The notes under the pieces are model-generated. The model was not told the origin of the DNA. It searched no databases and worked only from the letters and a program-made list of their open reading frames with translations. Of a stretch of 64,000 bases of DNA, positions 52,642 through 61,657 are shown one piece after another (position 1 is the first letter of the stretch; the number at the start of each line of letters is the position of its first letter). The translations under genes were made by a program, and so were the position numbers. Where the stretch lies: positions 2,533,749 through 2,597,748 of the forward strand of contig NZ_LT703003.1 of assembly GCF_900149695.1 (NCBI RefSeq), given 5' to 3'. The DNA is from Anderseniella sp. Alg231-50. Its GTDB lineage: Bacteria > Pseudomonadota > Alphaproteobacteria > Rhizobiales > Aestuariivirgaceae.

Positions 52642-54219
52642 ATGAAGGATGTAAACCATTTCAAGGGATTTTCGCGCAGCACACTGGCTATGCTGACCGT
52701 CTTGACCCCAGGAATTCTATACTCAATTTCGGCGACGGCGGCCGAATTGAGCAGGAAAAACTACCAGCACAACGTGCAGGTGGAAAACAAGGGCGATCCA
52801 CTGATAGAGCCGGCGGCCGGCGAACCGGCGGAACGTACAGGCGAGCACTGGTACAGTGCCTTCTGGCCGCTGGGTGACCGGAGCGAGGTCGCCAGCCTGA
52901 GAGACGATTACGTCGAGTTCAGGACGGAGAAAACCGAAGGCAAAGGCCAGTTGCCGTCCCGGCCACCGCTTTTGTATGAGCTTGGCAATGGCTTTCTCGA
53001 CACCGGCAACCTGCATCCCGGGTTCGAAATTCCCTACATAGGTGCCGTCTGGCAACCGCGACTGTGGGCGTACATGATCAACCGGACCGCTTTTCAGTCA
53101 TTTGATAATGGCGGACCCAACGGACGCGAAACCGAGATCGCCAATCGGCTTGACCTGTTCGCGAACCTTCAGCTCACCGGAACCGAAAAGATCCTGCTCG
53201 GACTGCGCACCACCGACAATAATCGCCCGACGGAGTTCACGCGTTTCACGTTCGACGGCGACAACCGGGGGTTCAACGAAGAGTTTGAACTGAATGTGGA
53301 AACCTTGTTTTTCGAAGGTGATCTGGGCAGCCTGTTTCCGGTCCTGGACCAGAAAGGACAACTTCCGATCGACCTGGGTTTCACCGTCGGGCGTCAACCG
53401 GTCATATTTCAGGAAGGCATCCTGATAAACGACACGATTGATGCTGTCGGGTTCGTCCGCAACAATATCCCGTTCCCCGGCACATCCAACCTTCGCATCT
53501 CGGCAATGTATGGCTGGAACCGCCTTGACCGCAACGACCCCGACCGCGACGCCGACGAACACATGTTCGGCTTGTTCATTGCCGCTGATACGCATCTCAG
53601 CACGCTCAACTACGACATGATTTACGTCAACGATTCCGATGGCGGCGATGGCCTTTATTTCGGGGTGTCGGCAATCCAGCGCCTGCCCTGGCTCTGGGGC
53701 ATCAGCACGGCGTTTCGGGCCAACACGTCAATTGCGCTTGATGAAGAGATTGAGGGCAATGTCGTCGGCACGGGCACGCTTCTTACCTCCGAATTGTCCA
53801 AAACCGTTACCGGCTCCGACGATATCGTCTATTTCAATTCCTTCCTCGGACTTGGCAACTTCACCCAGGCAGGCCGGGAAGCCATCGTCGGTGGACCATT
53901 GGCCAATACCGGCATCCTGTTTGCGTCTCCGAACCTGGGCAACTATCTCGCTGAAATCGACCCGTTCACATCTGACAGCGTTATTGGCGGAGCTATCGGC
54001 TACCAGGCATTCTGGGATGACAAGCGCCGAAACCTGATCCTCGAAATTGCCGGACGCCACGACCTCAGCGGTAACGGTTCTGACAGCCTCGGCTTTGGAG
54101 CTCAATTGCAGCAGGCGGTGGGCCAGCACATTCAGCTGACGTTCGAGACTTTTTACACGATCAACGAGGAAGGCGACGATGGTTTCGGTGGTCGGGCAGA
54201 GTTTCAGTTCGTTTACTGA
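52642..54219 (+). CDS. Outer-membrane beta-barrel protein, porin/alginate-export-like
   Basis: This 525-residue exported protein has a signal peptide ending near SATAAE. The mature part is rich in alternating amphipathic strands with Asp/Asn turns (FTVGRQPVIFQEG, NLRISAMYGWNRLDRND). It ends in an aromatic C-terminus (FQFVY) as in barrel proteins inserted by the BAM machinery. The strand style resembles alginate-export-type porins. It follows the pentaheme gene by 81 bases and precedes the reductase gene by 39. A barrel sheathing a cytochrome to cross the outer membrane is the natural hypothesis; anion or sugar transport is the alternative. Confidence 0.77.
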   Translation: MKDVNHFKGFSRSTLAMLTVLTPGILYSISATAAELSRKNYQHNVQVENKGDPLIEPAAGEPAERTGEHWYSAFWPLGDRSEVASLRDDYVEFRTEKTEGKGQLPSRPPLLYELGNGFLDTGNLHPGFEIPYIGAVWQPRLWAYMINRTAFQSFDNGGPNGRETEIANRLDLFANLQLTGTEKILLGLRTTDNNRPTEFTRFTFDGDNRGFNEEFELNVETLFFEGDLGSLFPVLDQKGQLPIDLGFTVGRQPVIFQEGILINDTIDAVGFVRNNIPFPGTSNLRISAMYGWNRLDRNDPDRDADEHMFGLFIAADTHLSTLNYDMIYVNDSDGGDGLYFGVSAIQRLPWLWGISTAFRANTSIALDEEIEGNVVGTGTLLTSELSKTVTGSDDIVYFNSFLGLGNFTQAGREAIVGGPLANTGILFASPNLGNYLAEIDPFTSDSVIGGAIGYQAFWDDKRRNLILEIAGRHDLSGNGSDSLGFGAQLQQAVGQHIQLTFETFYTINEEGDDGFGGRAEFQFVY

Positions 54220-54258
54220 CGTCGCGCAAGCACCAGAGGCCGATACTACGAAGAGGGA

Positions 54259-55554
54259 ATGCAGATGGAGTTGACGGAACTCACACAACTCGCCGGTATC
54301 ATGGTGGCAGGCGCCGCCTCGATGCGTGCGGCAATCAGCGTGGCATCCTTTGCCGGCCGCAGGTACCAGTACGCACGGCAGGAGAAAAAGTACATTGCGC
54401 AGTTTCGCCATGTAACAGCCCGTGTCTTTGAAGACGCTCCGGTCCAGCGGCAGAAAACGGAGCTGCTGTGGCAGGGCAAGAGAAAATTCCGCGTCGTCAA
54501 CCGGGTGTACGAAAACTACAATCAGGACGTCTGCTCGTTTTACCTGGAGCCTTTTGACGGCAGATCAATACCGTCATTCCGCCCCGGCCAGTTTCTCACT
54601 TTCTCCGTACCTGTGCCTGGCCAGGCAGAACCGGAGACCCGTTGCTATTCACTGTCGGAAAGCCCTGCCGTCAGAAACTACTACCGTGTGACGGTCAAGA
54701 GAATTGGCGCTCCGCCCGACGCGCCGGAAGGCACGCCCCCGGGACAGGTTTCGGACTATTTCCACAACCATCTGCAGACAGGCTCGATCATCGATGTCTA
54801 TCCGCCGTCGGGGTCATTCTGCCTCGAGGAAAACACCGAAAAACCGATTGTCCTGATCGCCGGCGGCGTTGGGATTACGCCAATCCTTTCAATGTTGAAC
54901 TGGCTGGCCGCCACCCGGTCAAACCGCGAAATCTGGTTTTTCTACGGTGTCCGCAACCGCGGCGAACATGCCATGTATGAGTACCTGCAGAAATTAGCCG
55001 GCCATATGCGCAACCTGCGCATGGTCGTCGCCTACAGTGAGCCCACCAACATGTGCCGGCACAACGTCGATTTCCATCTCAGGGGCAATATCACCGAAGA
55101 GATTCTGCGGCCCGTACTGGAAGCGCGCGATTGTGATGTATATGTGTGCGGTCCAGCCCCCATGATGAGTGCTCTCGGCAGGGCTTTTCAGAACATCGGT
55201 GTCCCTGCCGAAAATGTCAGGTCCGAGTCATTCGGAGCGGCCTCGCTTGTTGTCGCAGATACAGCCGAAGTGCAAAAACCCGAACCTGAGGCCGAACAGG
55301 CCTTTCAGATCGAGTTTGCCCGATCGGGAAAGAAGGTGGAATGGTCGCCGGGCGACGGCTCGCTTCTCGAACTGGCCATGGCCAACGGCATCAAGGCGCG
55401 TTGCGGTTGCCGGCAGGGAGTTTGCGGCACTTGTGCAATTGCCCTGAAAGATGGCGAAGTGGACTATGAACGCACGCCTGAAAAAACACCGGCACCGGGC
55501 AAGTGCCTGCCGTGCGTAGCACGGCCGCAAAGCAATCTTGTGCTGGATATGTGA
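54259..55554 (+). CDS. NAD(P)H:acceptor oxidoreductase, FAD and C-terminal [2Fe-2S]
   Basis: This 431-residue protein has a short hydrophobic/amphipathic N-terminus that may tether it to the membrane. A ferredoxin-reductase FAD domain follows (CYSLSES in place of RxYSxxS), then an NAD(P) domain (IAGGVGITPILSMLNWL and YVCGPAPMM). The plant-type [2Fe-2S] domain has Cys384, Cys389, Cys392 and Cys416 or Cys419. There is no cleaved signal, so it acts on the cytosolic side. It resembles HCR and vanillate demethylase reductases but has no oxygenase partner here. With cytochrome neighbours, delivery of NAD(P)H electrons to the membrane system is inferred. Confidence 0.84.
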   Translation: MQMELTELTQLAGIMVAGAASMRAAISVASFAGRRYQYARQEKKYIAQFRHVTARVFEDAPVQRQKTELLWQGKRKFRVVNRVYENYNQDVCSFYLEPFDGRSIPSFRPGQFLTFSVPVPGQAEPETRCYSLSESPAVRNYYRVTVKRIGAPPDAPEGTPPGQVSDYFHNHLQTGSIIDVYPPSGSFCLEENTEKPIVLIAGGVGITPILSMLNWLAATRSNREIWFFYGVRNRGEHAMYEYLQKLAGHMRNLRMVVAYSEPTNMCRHNVDFHLRGNITEEILRPVLEARDCDVYVCGPAPMMSALGRAFQNIGVPAENVRSESFGAASLVVADTAEVQKPEPEAEQAFQIEFARSGKKVEWSPGDGSLLELAMANGIKARCGCRQGVCGTCAIALKDGEVDYERTPEKTPAPGKCLPCVARPQSNLVLDM

Positions 55555-55603
55555 TCCGCCGTATCTCACGGGACAACCTGCTGATCTCCATTTGTGGAAC
55601 CTT

Positions 55604-55642
55604 CTGGAATTCACACGGCTCGAAGCTCGTGCCGGATTCCAG
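55604..55642. terminator. Interrupted hairpin between two convergent operons
   Basis: CTGGAAT and ATTCCAG pair as the outer stem, with CACGGC/GTGCCG pairing inside. It sits in the 125-base gap between the reductase and decaheme stops. A smaller AAAGAT/ATCTTT repeat (55657-55670) follows. It is likely a bidirectional terminator. Confidence 0.5.
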
Positions 55643-55679
55643 CAGGCACCCCGAGTAAAGATTGATCTTTGCTCTTGAT

Positions 55680-57968
55680 CTATTTTTCCGGAATCTTTGT
55701 CTGCGTGATCGGGGTGATGATGTCGTTCACGTGGTATTTGTGGCACAGCAGGCAATCCTGGCGGACTTCCTTTTTGCCATGGCAGGACGCGCACGTTTCC
55801 TTTTTCACCGGCGCGAAGTTCGATACGAATTTTTTCGGGTCATTCGCCTTGTAGGTTTCCAGATACCCTTTGGCGCTGCTGGTTTCGTGACAGGTCAGGC
55901 AGCCCTTTTCTGCACTTACAACCCCCAGATGCGGTTGATGGTTGAATGACGTGAACAGGCTTTCGCTGGTCTCGTTCGATGACGGGGCCCACTGCATGGT
56001 CCGCGCCTGGTCCTTCGCCGCATCAACGCTATGACACTTGGTGCACTGGCCTTGCGCATCCTTTCCGGTGAGTTCCGTGAATACCCCTGCCGCCAGGTTG
56101 CTTTCGGCTTTGCTGAACCTGACTGCGGTAAAGTCGAGCCAACTCTTCATGAAGGTGTCGGCATGCCCGGTCGGCTTGTACAGGATGGAATAATCCTGAC
56201 GGTACCAGCCGCCCAGTTGCGCCCAGCTTTCTGCATCGGTATCCAGTTCAAGTGGTTCGGTTTCATTGTCTTCCTCCACCACTTCCAGATCACTGTCGGC
56301 GTCTGTGTCAGCCTCCGTATCGGTTTCTGCATCTGCCGTAGAGTCTTCCGGTTCGCTGGCGTCCTGGTCGTCCGACCCGTCTGTATCATCGGCCGCCTGG
56401 TCCTCCGGTTCGTCGGCCGCATCCGGCTCGTCTGCCGTATCTTCTTCCTCGTCTTCCTCCGGCGGTTGATTGCCTTTGAGCAACCTGCCAAATGGATCGA
56501 CGCGCCATCTTTCGGTCTGTTGTACGAGCACAATCGGTCCGGACGGTTTTTGTTCACCGGCCGGTTTCTCAAGCACGATATTCCGTGTTGGTCCCATTGT
56601 GGCATTCTCCGCCTGCTCAGCATTGGCTCCATCGACTGTCACAGTGCCAGACGCGTCCGACGTGGTTGTCGCAGCCGGCACATCTGCCCGTTTGCCGTCA
56701 CCGCGCTGAGCAATTTCCTCGCCAAGCTTTGGCAGCCAATCTCGCAGGGCGCCGACGAGAACATCCCGCGGCATGCTGGCCGTAAGATTTATAAGCAGTT
56801 GCTGGTCGACAGGCGCCTGCTTGTCGGACCCCAGCTGCTTCAGGATATCCGAGGTTCCGGAGTTTGCGAGGCCATGGAACAGGTGTTTCACCTCCCATAC
56901 CAGGTTCTCGACCTGGGAGATCTGCTCGGGGGTTGCCTGGGTCAGGTCAAGCAGGTCAAGACCATCCGTGGCCGCCAGTATCTTGCGGCCTTCCTCGGTA
57001 CGCCCGATCAGCAGTTTCATGAGGGAGCTCAGTTCGGCTTCGGACTCGTCAGGCCAGTTGCCGATGTCAATTTTCTTCTCCCTGAAGGTGGCGACATCAA
57101 CACCGGGCACCATGAGCATGGCGATGCCCTTCGGCCCTGTTGCCCGCTCAGCACCGACAATCTGCCCGAGATGGCAGGCCGCGCAGCTCTCCGCAAACGG
57201 CTTGACGTTCATATGTCCTTCCTGGGCGCTCACCGTATGGCAACCGGAGCATGATTCAGGCGTCGTGCCGGCGTTCTCTTTCTTGGCCTTCCATTCGGGG
57301 AAATGTTTCCCGAAATGGCCTGTATGATCGAAGTTGACGCGGGTCCTTCGCCTGAACGGATATTTATCAAAATCCGGATGGTCGGTGTTGAAGCTTTCGA
57401 ACTGAACCTGGTGGCAGGTGTGACATTGCGCATCCGCCATGTCTCTCAGCTTGATGTCTCCCCCCTGGTGTTCCTTGTGGCAGGTGGCGCAGAACACACC
57501 GTCTTTGAACGTGCTGTCGACCGGAAACACGGCCTTGCGAACCCGGGATTTGACCGGCAGTGTCGTTGCTGTCGCCTGTGCCTTGATCTCGCGCACATAG
57601 GCGTCAAGCTTCGACATTTCGAGACCATGCGGATTGTGGGCAACCTCCTCCCCCATTTTGTGACAGGTCAGGCAGGAAGAGCTGTCTTTACGCGGATCCG
57701 CGGTTGCAAAGACCGCGTGCACCCAGCCGAACTGCCCCTTCGAAACATTCGAGTGGCAGTCAGAGCATTGTTCAAGCGTGCTGTGCGAGGACGTCAGCGG
57801 ACCAGGCATGAACAGTTTTGTGTCCGCCGCATAACCAACCGCCAGCATCAGGACGCCTGCCGTGAAAGCCGCGAGCCACCACGACACGATCTCTCGTTTG
57901 GGGCTCGGCGTCTTCGCGGATCGACGGCTGAAGCCTCGCAGGTTTTTGAAATGCTGCAGGAGTTTCAT
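55680..57968 (-). CDS. Membrane-anchored decaheme c-type cytochrome with acidic linker
   Basis: This 762-residue protein has an N-terminal membrane anchor (about 29-46). Six heme motifs begin at residues 68, 99, 160, 182, 240 and 262 (CSDCH, CLTCH, CATCH, CHTCH, CSGCH, CAACH). A heme-free helical region spans about 280-500. An extreme Asp/Glu-rich stretch (503-580) follows. Four more heme motifs begin at 642, 690, 726 and 739 (CTKCH, CLTCH, CASCH, CLLCH). It should sit in the periplasm, tethered to the inner membrane. GGAG nine bases before the ATG at 57968 sets the start, just after the cytochrome b-like gene's stop. Nothing I know has the same arrangement. Confidence 0.84.
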   Translation of the reverse strand: MKLLQHFKNLRGFSRRSAKTPSPKREIVSWWLAAFTAGVLMLAVGYAADTKLFMPGPLTSSHSTLEQCSDCHSNVSKGQFGWVHAVFATADPRKDSSSCLTCHKMGEEVAHNPHGLEMSKLDAYVREIKAQATATTLPVKSRVRKAVFPVDSTFKDGVFCATCHKEHQGGDIKLRDMADAQCHTCHQVQFESFNTDHPDFDKYPFRRRTRVNFDHTGHFGKHFPEWKAKKENAGTTPESCSGCHTVSAQEGHMNVKPFAESCAACHLGQIVGAERATGPKGIAMLMVPGVDVATFREKKIDIGNWPDESEAELSSLMKLLIGRTEEGRKILAATDGLDLLDLTQATPEQISQVENLVWEVKHLFHGLANSGTSDILKQLGSDKQAPVDQQLLINLTASMPRDVLVGALRDWLPKLGEEIAQRGDGKRADVPAATTTSDASGTVTVDGANAEQAENATMGPTRNIVLEKPAGEQKPSGPIVLVQQTERWRVDPFGRLLKGNQPPEEDEEEDTADEPDAADEPEDQAADDTDGSDDQDASEPEDSTADAETDTEADTDADSDLEVVEEDNETEPLELDTDAESWAQLGGWYRQDYSILYKPTGHADTFMKSWLDFTAVRFSKAESNLAAGVFTELTGKDAQGQCTKCHSVDAAKDQARTMQWAPSSNETSESLFTSFNHQPHLGVVSAEKGCLTCHETSSAKGYLETYKANDPKKFVSNFAPVKKETCASCHGKKEVRQDCLLCHKYHVNDIITPITQTKIPEK

Positions 57969-57969
57969 G

Positions 57970-58785
57970 TCACTGAACTCCTGACGAATAAGCGTATGCA
58001 ACCGCGACATGCAGAATTGACAAGACGATCAGGGAATAGGTTGCCGGTATGTGCACGAACAACCAAGAGTGCAGCAAACCCTGAACCGTGTACTGGTGGT
58101 CGAGGTCATACTTGGCCGTTACAAGTTCTCTGATTGAAGACAGTGTTTTTCTGTCCGGAGCGTTGGCCCGTCGTTCCAGGTCGGCTATCTCGCTGCTTAT
58201 CCGCTCCAGGGGACGCCGCGACCCACGCAGGTGCGCTCTCAGGTTCTGCGGCCGTCTGAAATAATTCCGCAGCCGGTTGACATAGAAATCTGAAACTTCC
58301 GACGACCCTTCCGGGGTGACGGTGTCCAGAACCAGGGCATTGACTTCCCGGAACAGGTTCAGCCGCGCCGTCGGAATTTGCTCGAAGGTAATTTGCTCGC
58401 CATGCTGTTGCTGCAATTTGCCGGGGATCGAGTTGGTCAGATACAGTCCGACAAGCCCGCTGCCGACCACCAGCACGAACAGGACCCACAAGCACCATTC
58501 AAGCGTGGTTTCGGGAAATGAGAAACTGGTGTGAAACAGAAACACGGCCACGACCAAGTACCCGAGGTACACATGCATCTTCAGCCAGCTGGCTGCCCTG
58601 CCAAGCGGGCTTGCGGGAAACTTTTTTCTGACATGAAACAGCACCTGCACAAGCATCGCGGCAGACAGAATCCAGCCATCGAGAAATCTGGGATCGCGCA
58701 ATGCGGTACTGTAGAAACTGATCAGCCAGTAAACAGCCACAATCGCAATCAGGGTGATCAACGTATTCCGAGCAATCCCAAACAT
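57970..58785 (-). CDS. Cytochrome b-like integral membrane protein
   Basis: This 271-residue protein has about five membrane helices: four in the first 118 residues and one at 233-262. A cytosolic or periplasmic helical domain lies between. Histidines at 51, 71, 85, 239, 245 and 259 fall in or near helices and could bind two b hemes. The layout recalls the membrane subunits of quinol:cytochrome oxidoreductases. It lies between genes for a four-cluster ferredoxin and a decaheme cytochrome, which is the classic order for a quinone-linked module. The heme-binding role is inferred. Confidence 0.65.
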   Translation of the reverse strand: MFGIARNTLITLIAIVAVYWLISFYSTALRDPRFLDGWILSAAMLVQVLFHVRKKFPASPLGRAASWLKMHVYLGYLVVAVFLFHTSFSFPETTLEWCLWVLFVLVVGSGLVGLYLTNSIPGKLQQQHGEQITFEQIPTARLNLFREVNALVLDTVTPEGSSEVSDFYVNRLRNYFRRPQNLRAHLRGSRRPLERISSEIADLERRANAPDRKTLSSIRELVTAKYDLDHQYTVQGLLHSWLFVHIPATYSLIVLSILHVAVAYAYSSGVQ

Positions 58786-58790
58786 GTTGG

Positions 58791-60392
58791 TTACACGCGT
58801 GGCTGCCGGTCAGACAGTATATCCATATCGCGTATGTCGATGCGCGTCAGTGCATCATGCGGACACGCCCGCTGGCATGCCGGGCCACCACTGTGCCCGG
58901 CGCATAGGTCGCATTTTGTCGCTTTCAGGTGTGTACTGCCATCCTCGTCGATCAGGATGGCGCCGTCCGGCCCCGTTACTTCCCTCATCTGGATGTTGTT
59001 GTACGGGCAGGCGCTGGAGCAGGTCGCACATCCGATGCATGTGTCGTCGTTGATAACAACCGACCCGCTGACTGCGTCGCGGTGAATGGCGCCGGTCGGG
59101 CAATCGATGAGGCAGACCGGATCAGTGCAGTGCATGCAGGCACTGGTGACCATAAGGTTGGCATGGGTACGCCCGGTTCTGACAAACCTCGGAATCCCGT
59201 CATGAGCCGCAGCACACGCCCTGACGCAGTCGTCACACCCAACGCACCTTGTAGTATCGATAACCATGGCATTGGTCGCATTGATGAAGCGATTGTCGAC
59301 GACAAAATCCAGCAGCGACAGGTCAGCGTGTGAGATTTGTCCGGGTACCGGCGCCACCCCCATGCCTCGGCGCTTCAATCCGGGCAGCATGAACTTGCCG
59401 ACGATATGTTCCGGTATCCGGATCAGGTCGGTATAACCGACAGAACGCAAGCCTCGCTCGGCATGCGGATGGCTGCCGAAATGAAGACCTTCTTCCAGCT
59501 CGGTAAGGCCGAAGACACTGCCGCTTTCCAGGAACCCGACCGAAAACTCCTTGTCATGGGTTTTTTCGGTGACACGCGCGAAGCCTGCGCGAATGAGAAA
59601 CATGTCTTCCAGGTAGTGGCCCTGTTCGATGATCACAGGTTCCTGCTCGATCATCTGGGCACTTTTTTGCCCGGTGGCGTTTTCGCGCTGATAAACATGA
59701 GACCAGTCAAAACTGCCATGGCGTTCGAAGCTGCATTGCTGCGCAATCGCCACCAGTGTGTCAGGGTCAACGTGGGAAAACAGCCCGCTTTCTTTCAGCC
59801 CCACTTCGACACTGCGGGCGCGATACAGTTCTTCAACCCGGAAACGAAAGGCGTCTGACCAGTGCAGCAGTTCACGGGCGCCCGGCCACGTGATCTCCAG
59901 CAGCGCCGTCCTGTCGACATCGGCAACAGCTGTGTTGCTGCGCGGTGTGCGCGTCATGGCCTCGACTTCGCCGAACATTTCATAACGTCCGAGGCGAACC
60001 GTCGGAAACCGTGTCACGTTGCTTTCAGCACGCCCGAACTTTCCCTTCAGCAGCGGGCTGAGCCAGGCGTTCAGCTGCGGCATGGCCGATGACCCGGCGG
60101 CATGCTCCGGGCCAGCTTCGTCCGATACCCGGACACCACCGTTGAGCACCACGAATATCGATGTCTGATAGCTGCCTGCAGCGTAGACAATCTCACCGCG
60201 CTCGCACCATTTGATTGCGCAATCATGGGTAATGATGTCTGCAAGCGACAAATCGTCGGGAAAGTCTGCCGGGTTGATCTCTCCCAGAATCTGGGAAGAC
60301 AGAATCAGATTGACCCAGTCAGCATGGATACGCTCTCGGCCAAATGCCTCATCCCAACGTTGCGGTCGTCTGACCAGATTTCCCTGCGCCAA
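58791..60392 (-). CDS. Tandem cyclic-nucleotide-binding domains fused to a four-cluster ferredoxin
   Basis: This 533-residue protein has two CRP-like cNMP domains (about 45-185 and 210-345; RAGFARVTEKTHDKEFSVGF and GSVFGLTELEEG are visible in the second). A HycB/DmsB-type ferredoxin domain from about 385 follows. Its cysteine sets are CVGCDDCVRAC, CMHCTDPVCLIDCP, CIGCATCSSACP and CDLCAGHSGGPACQRACP, enough for four [4Fe-4S] clusters. It has no signal peptide and is cytosolic. It could be a regulated electron-entry subunit docked on the cytochrome b-like protein. The start is TTG at 60392, with GGGGA eight bases upstream. Confidence 0.84.
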   Translation of the reverse strand: MAQGNLVRRPQRWDEAFGRERIHADWVNLILSSQILGEINPADFPDDLSLADIITHDCAIKWCERGEIVYAAGSYQTSIFVVLNGGVRVSDEAGPEHAAGSSAMPQLNAWLSPLLKGKFGRAESNVTRFPTVRLGRYEMFGEVEAMTRTPRSNTAVADVDRTALLEITWPGARELLHWSDAFRFRVEELYRARSVEVGLKESGLFSHVDPDTLVAIAQQCSFERHGSFDWSHVYQRENATGQKSAQMIEQEPVIIEQGHYLEDMFLIRAGFARVTEKTHDKEFSVGFLESGSVFGLTELEEGLHFGSHPHAERGLRSVGYTDLIRIPEHIVGKFMLPGLKRRGMGVAPVPGQISHADLSLLDFVVDNRFINATNAMVIDTTRCVGCDDCVRACAAAHDGIPRFVRTGRTHANLMVTSACMHCTDPVCLIDCPTGAIHRDAVSGSVVINDDTCIGCATCSSACPYNNIQMREVTGPDGAILIDEDGSTHLKATKCDLCAGHSGGPACQRACPHDALTRIDIRDMDILSDRQPRV

Positions 60393-60619
60393 TAGCTTTG
60401 TCCCCTGCGATTGTCATGCCGGGCGACAGCACAAACTGGATGCTCCCCTTTTGGGAAACTTTTTGGTTCTTTTGCGAACTTAGTCTTTTCAACGCCCTAC
60501 AACTTTCGAGTGTAGCTTTTCGTATGGTTAATTTTGGGCGCTAAGGTGCTATGGAAAGGCCATAATTTGGCGAAATTGTGCGGCTGCCCCGACCCGGCCG
60601 GAACAGCCCTGGAAACCCG

Positions 60620-61657
60620 TTACTCGGGAGGCTTTCCCTTGTACTTGCTTTCATTGGGAATCAACGGATCAACAGCGCCGAATGTGCTGCCGTCATACTT
60701 TGCGATCAGGGCAAGCGACGTACTCGCGATGCCCTTGGCAGCCTTCAAAAGCGCCTTCTTGTTATTGAGTTTCAGGCCGGCCGAATACCCCAGCTTGACG
60801 ATCTTGTCGACTTCGCCCGCTTTCGGAACTGCCGCGGCCACTTTTTTCATTTTCTTGCGTGCAGCATCAGCACGCCGTGCCATCCTGAACGCATAAGCCT
60901 TGCTCTTGGTTGCGACCGCCACAGCGCGCAGCGCGGTTTCAAGTTCGACCGCCAGACCGGTTATATACAGAATACGCTTTCGCCCGGCGCTGGCCGTTTT
61001 GTTCGTCTTGCCTTTCGAATACCACACATTGTGGCGCACCTCGCCTTGCGACCAGGAAACCAGCTCGAACGAACTGCCCGCCGGATGTCCCCCGACATTG
61101 ACCAGTTTTTCCTGGGGAACCACGTGGCAACTGTAACAATTCTTGGCCAGCTTGTAGATTGCCGCAGGCCGGATCATGCCCAGTTTTTCCGCCTTTTTCC
61201 ATCTTTTTGCCTCTTCGGCCTTCGATTCCGTCTTTTCGGTTTTGCCGGAAAACTCGCTGTGCACTTTCTCCCAGTCCTTGCCTGCAGAGTGACAGGATTC
61301 ACAGGAAATTCCGGCAATCGGCTTCTTTTTCTTCCTCTTGATCTTAGTGGTGAAATGGCAGGTCAGGCACAAGCTTTCCGACTTGATCCGCTTGATCTTC
61401 ATCTTGTTGGCAATCTTGCGGGCTTCCTTGCTGCGCGGCATTTTCTTGAAAGTCGTGGAATGGTGCGTCTTCTTCCATATCTCGGTGGTTTCCTTGTGAC
61501 ACTCTGCACAGGCATTCGGCCCCACGATCTTTTTGTGGTTCAGCGGTTTCTTGACAGATTGCGACGTTGCCGATGCGATTGCAGCCAGCAGAAAAACCGC
61601 AGCCAGAACGACAATCTTCACGACATGGTACCGTGTCCGGTCATGGCATGTGTCCAT
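60620..61657 (-). CDS. Lysine-rich tetraheme cytochrome c, c554-like
   Basis: This 345-residue exported protein has a signal near residues 13-32. Four heme motifs are CAECH 50-54, CLTCH 97-101, CESCH 119-123 and CYSCH 174-178. CHKETTEIWKKTHHS is typical of c554-like proteins. The protein is unusually Lys-rich throughout, which would make it strongly basic and able to dock on acidic partners such as the decaheme linker. The heme-free second half (about 180-345) is helical. It is encoded alone, 227 bases upstream of the ferredoxin-fusion gene on the same strand. The start is uncertain because no strong ribosome-binding site precedes the ATG. Confidence 0.8.
   Translation of the reverse strand: MDTCHDRTRYHVVKIVVLAAVFLLAAIASATSQSVKKPLNHKKIVGPNACAECHKETTEIWKKTHHSTTFKKMPRSKEARKIANKMKIKRIKSESLCLTCHFTTKIKRKKKKPIAGISCESCHSAGKDWEKVHSEFSGKTEKTESKAEEAKRWKKAEKLGMIRPAAIYKLAKNCYSCHVVPQEKLVNVGGHPAGSSFELVSWSQGEVRHNVWYSKGKTNKTASAGRKRILYITGLAVELETALRAVAVATKSKAYAFRMARRADAARKKMKKVAAAVPKAGEVDKIVKLGYSAGLKLNNKKALLKAAKGIASTSLALIAKYDGSTFGAVDPLIPNESKYKGKPPE

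Noticed and set aside
55657-55670. AAAGATTGATCTTT palindrome between convergent operons as an Fnr-type operator
   Set aside because: It lacks TTGA-N6-TCAA and sits between two gene ends with no start nearby; a minor terminator element is more likely.
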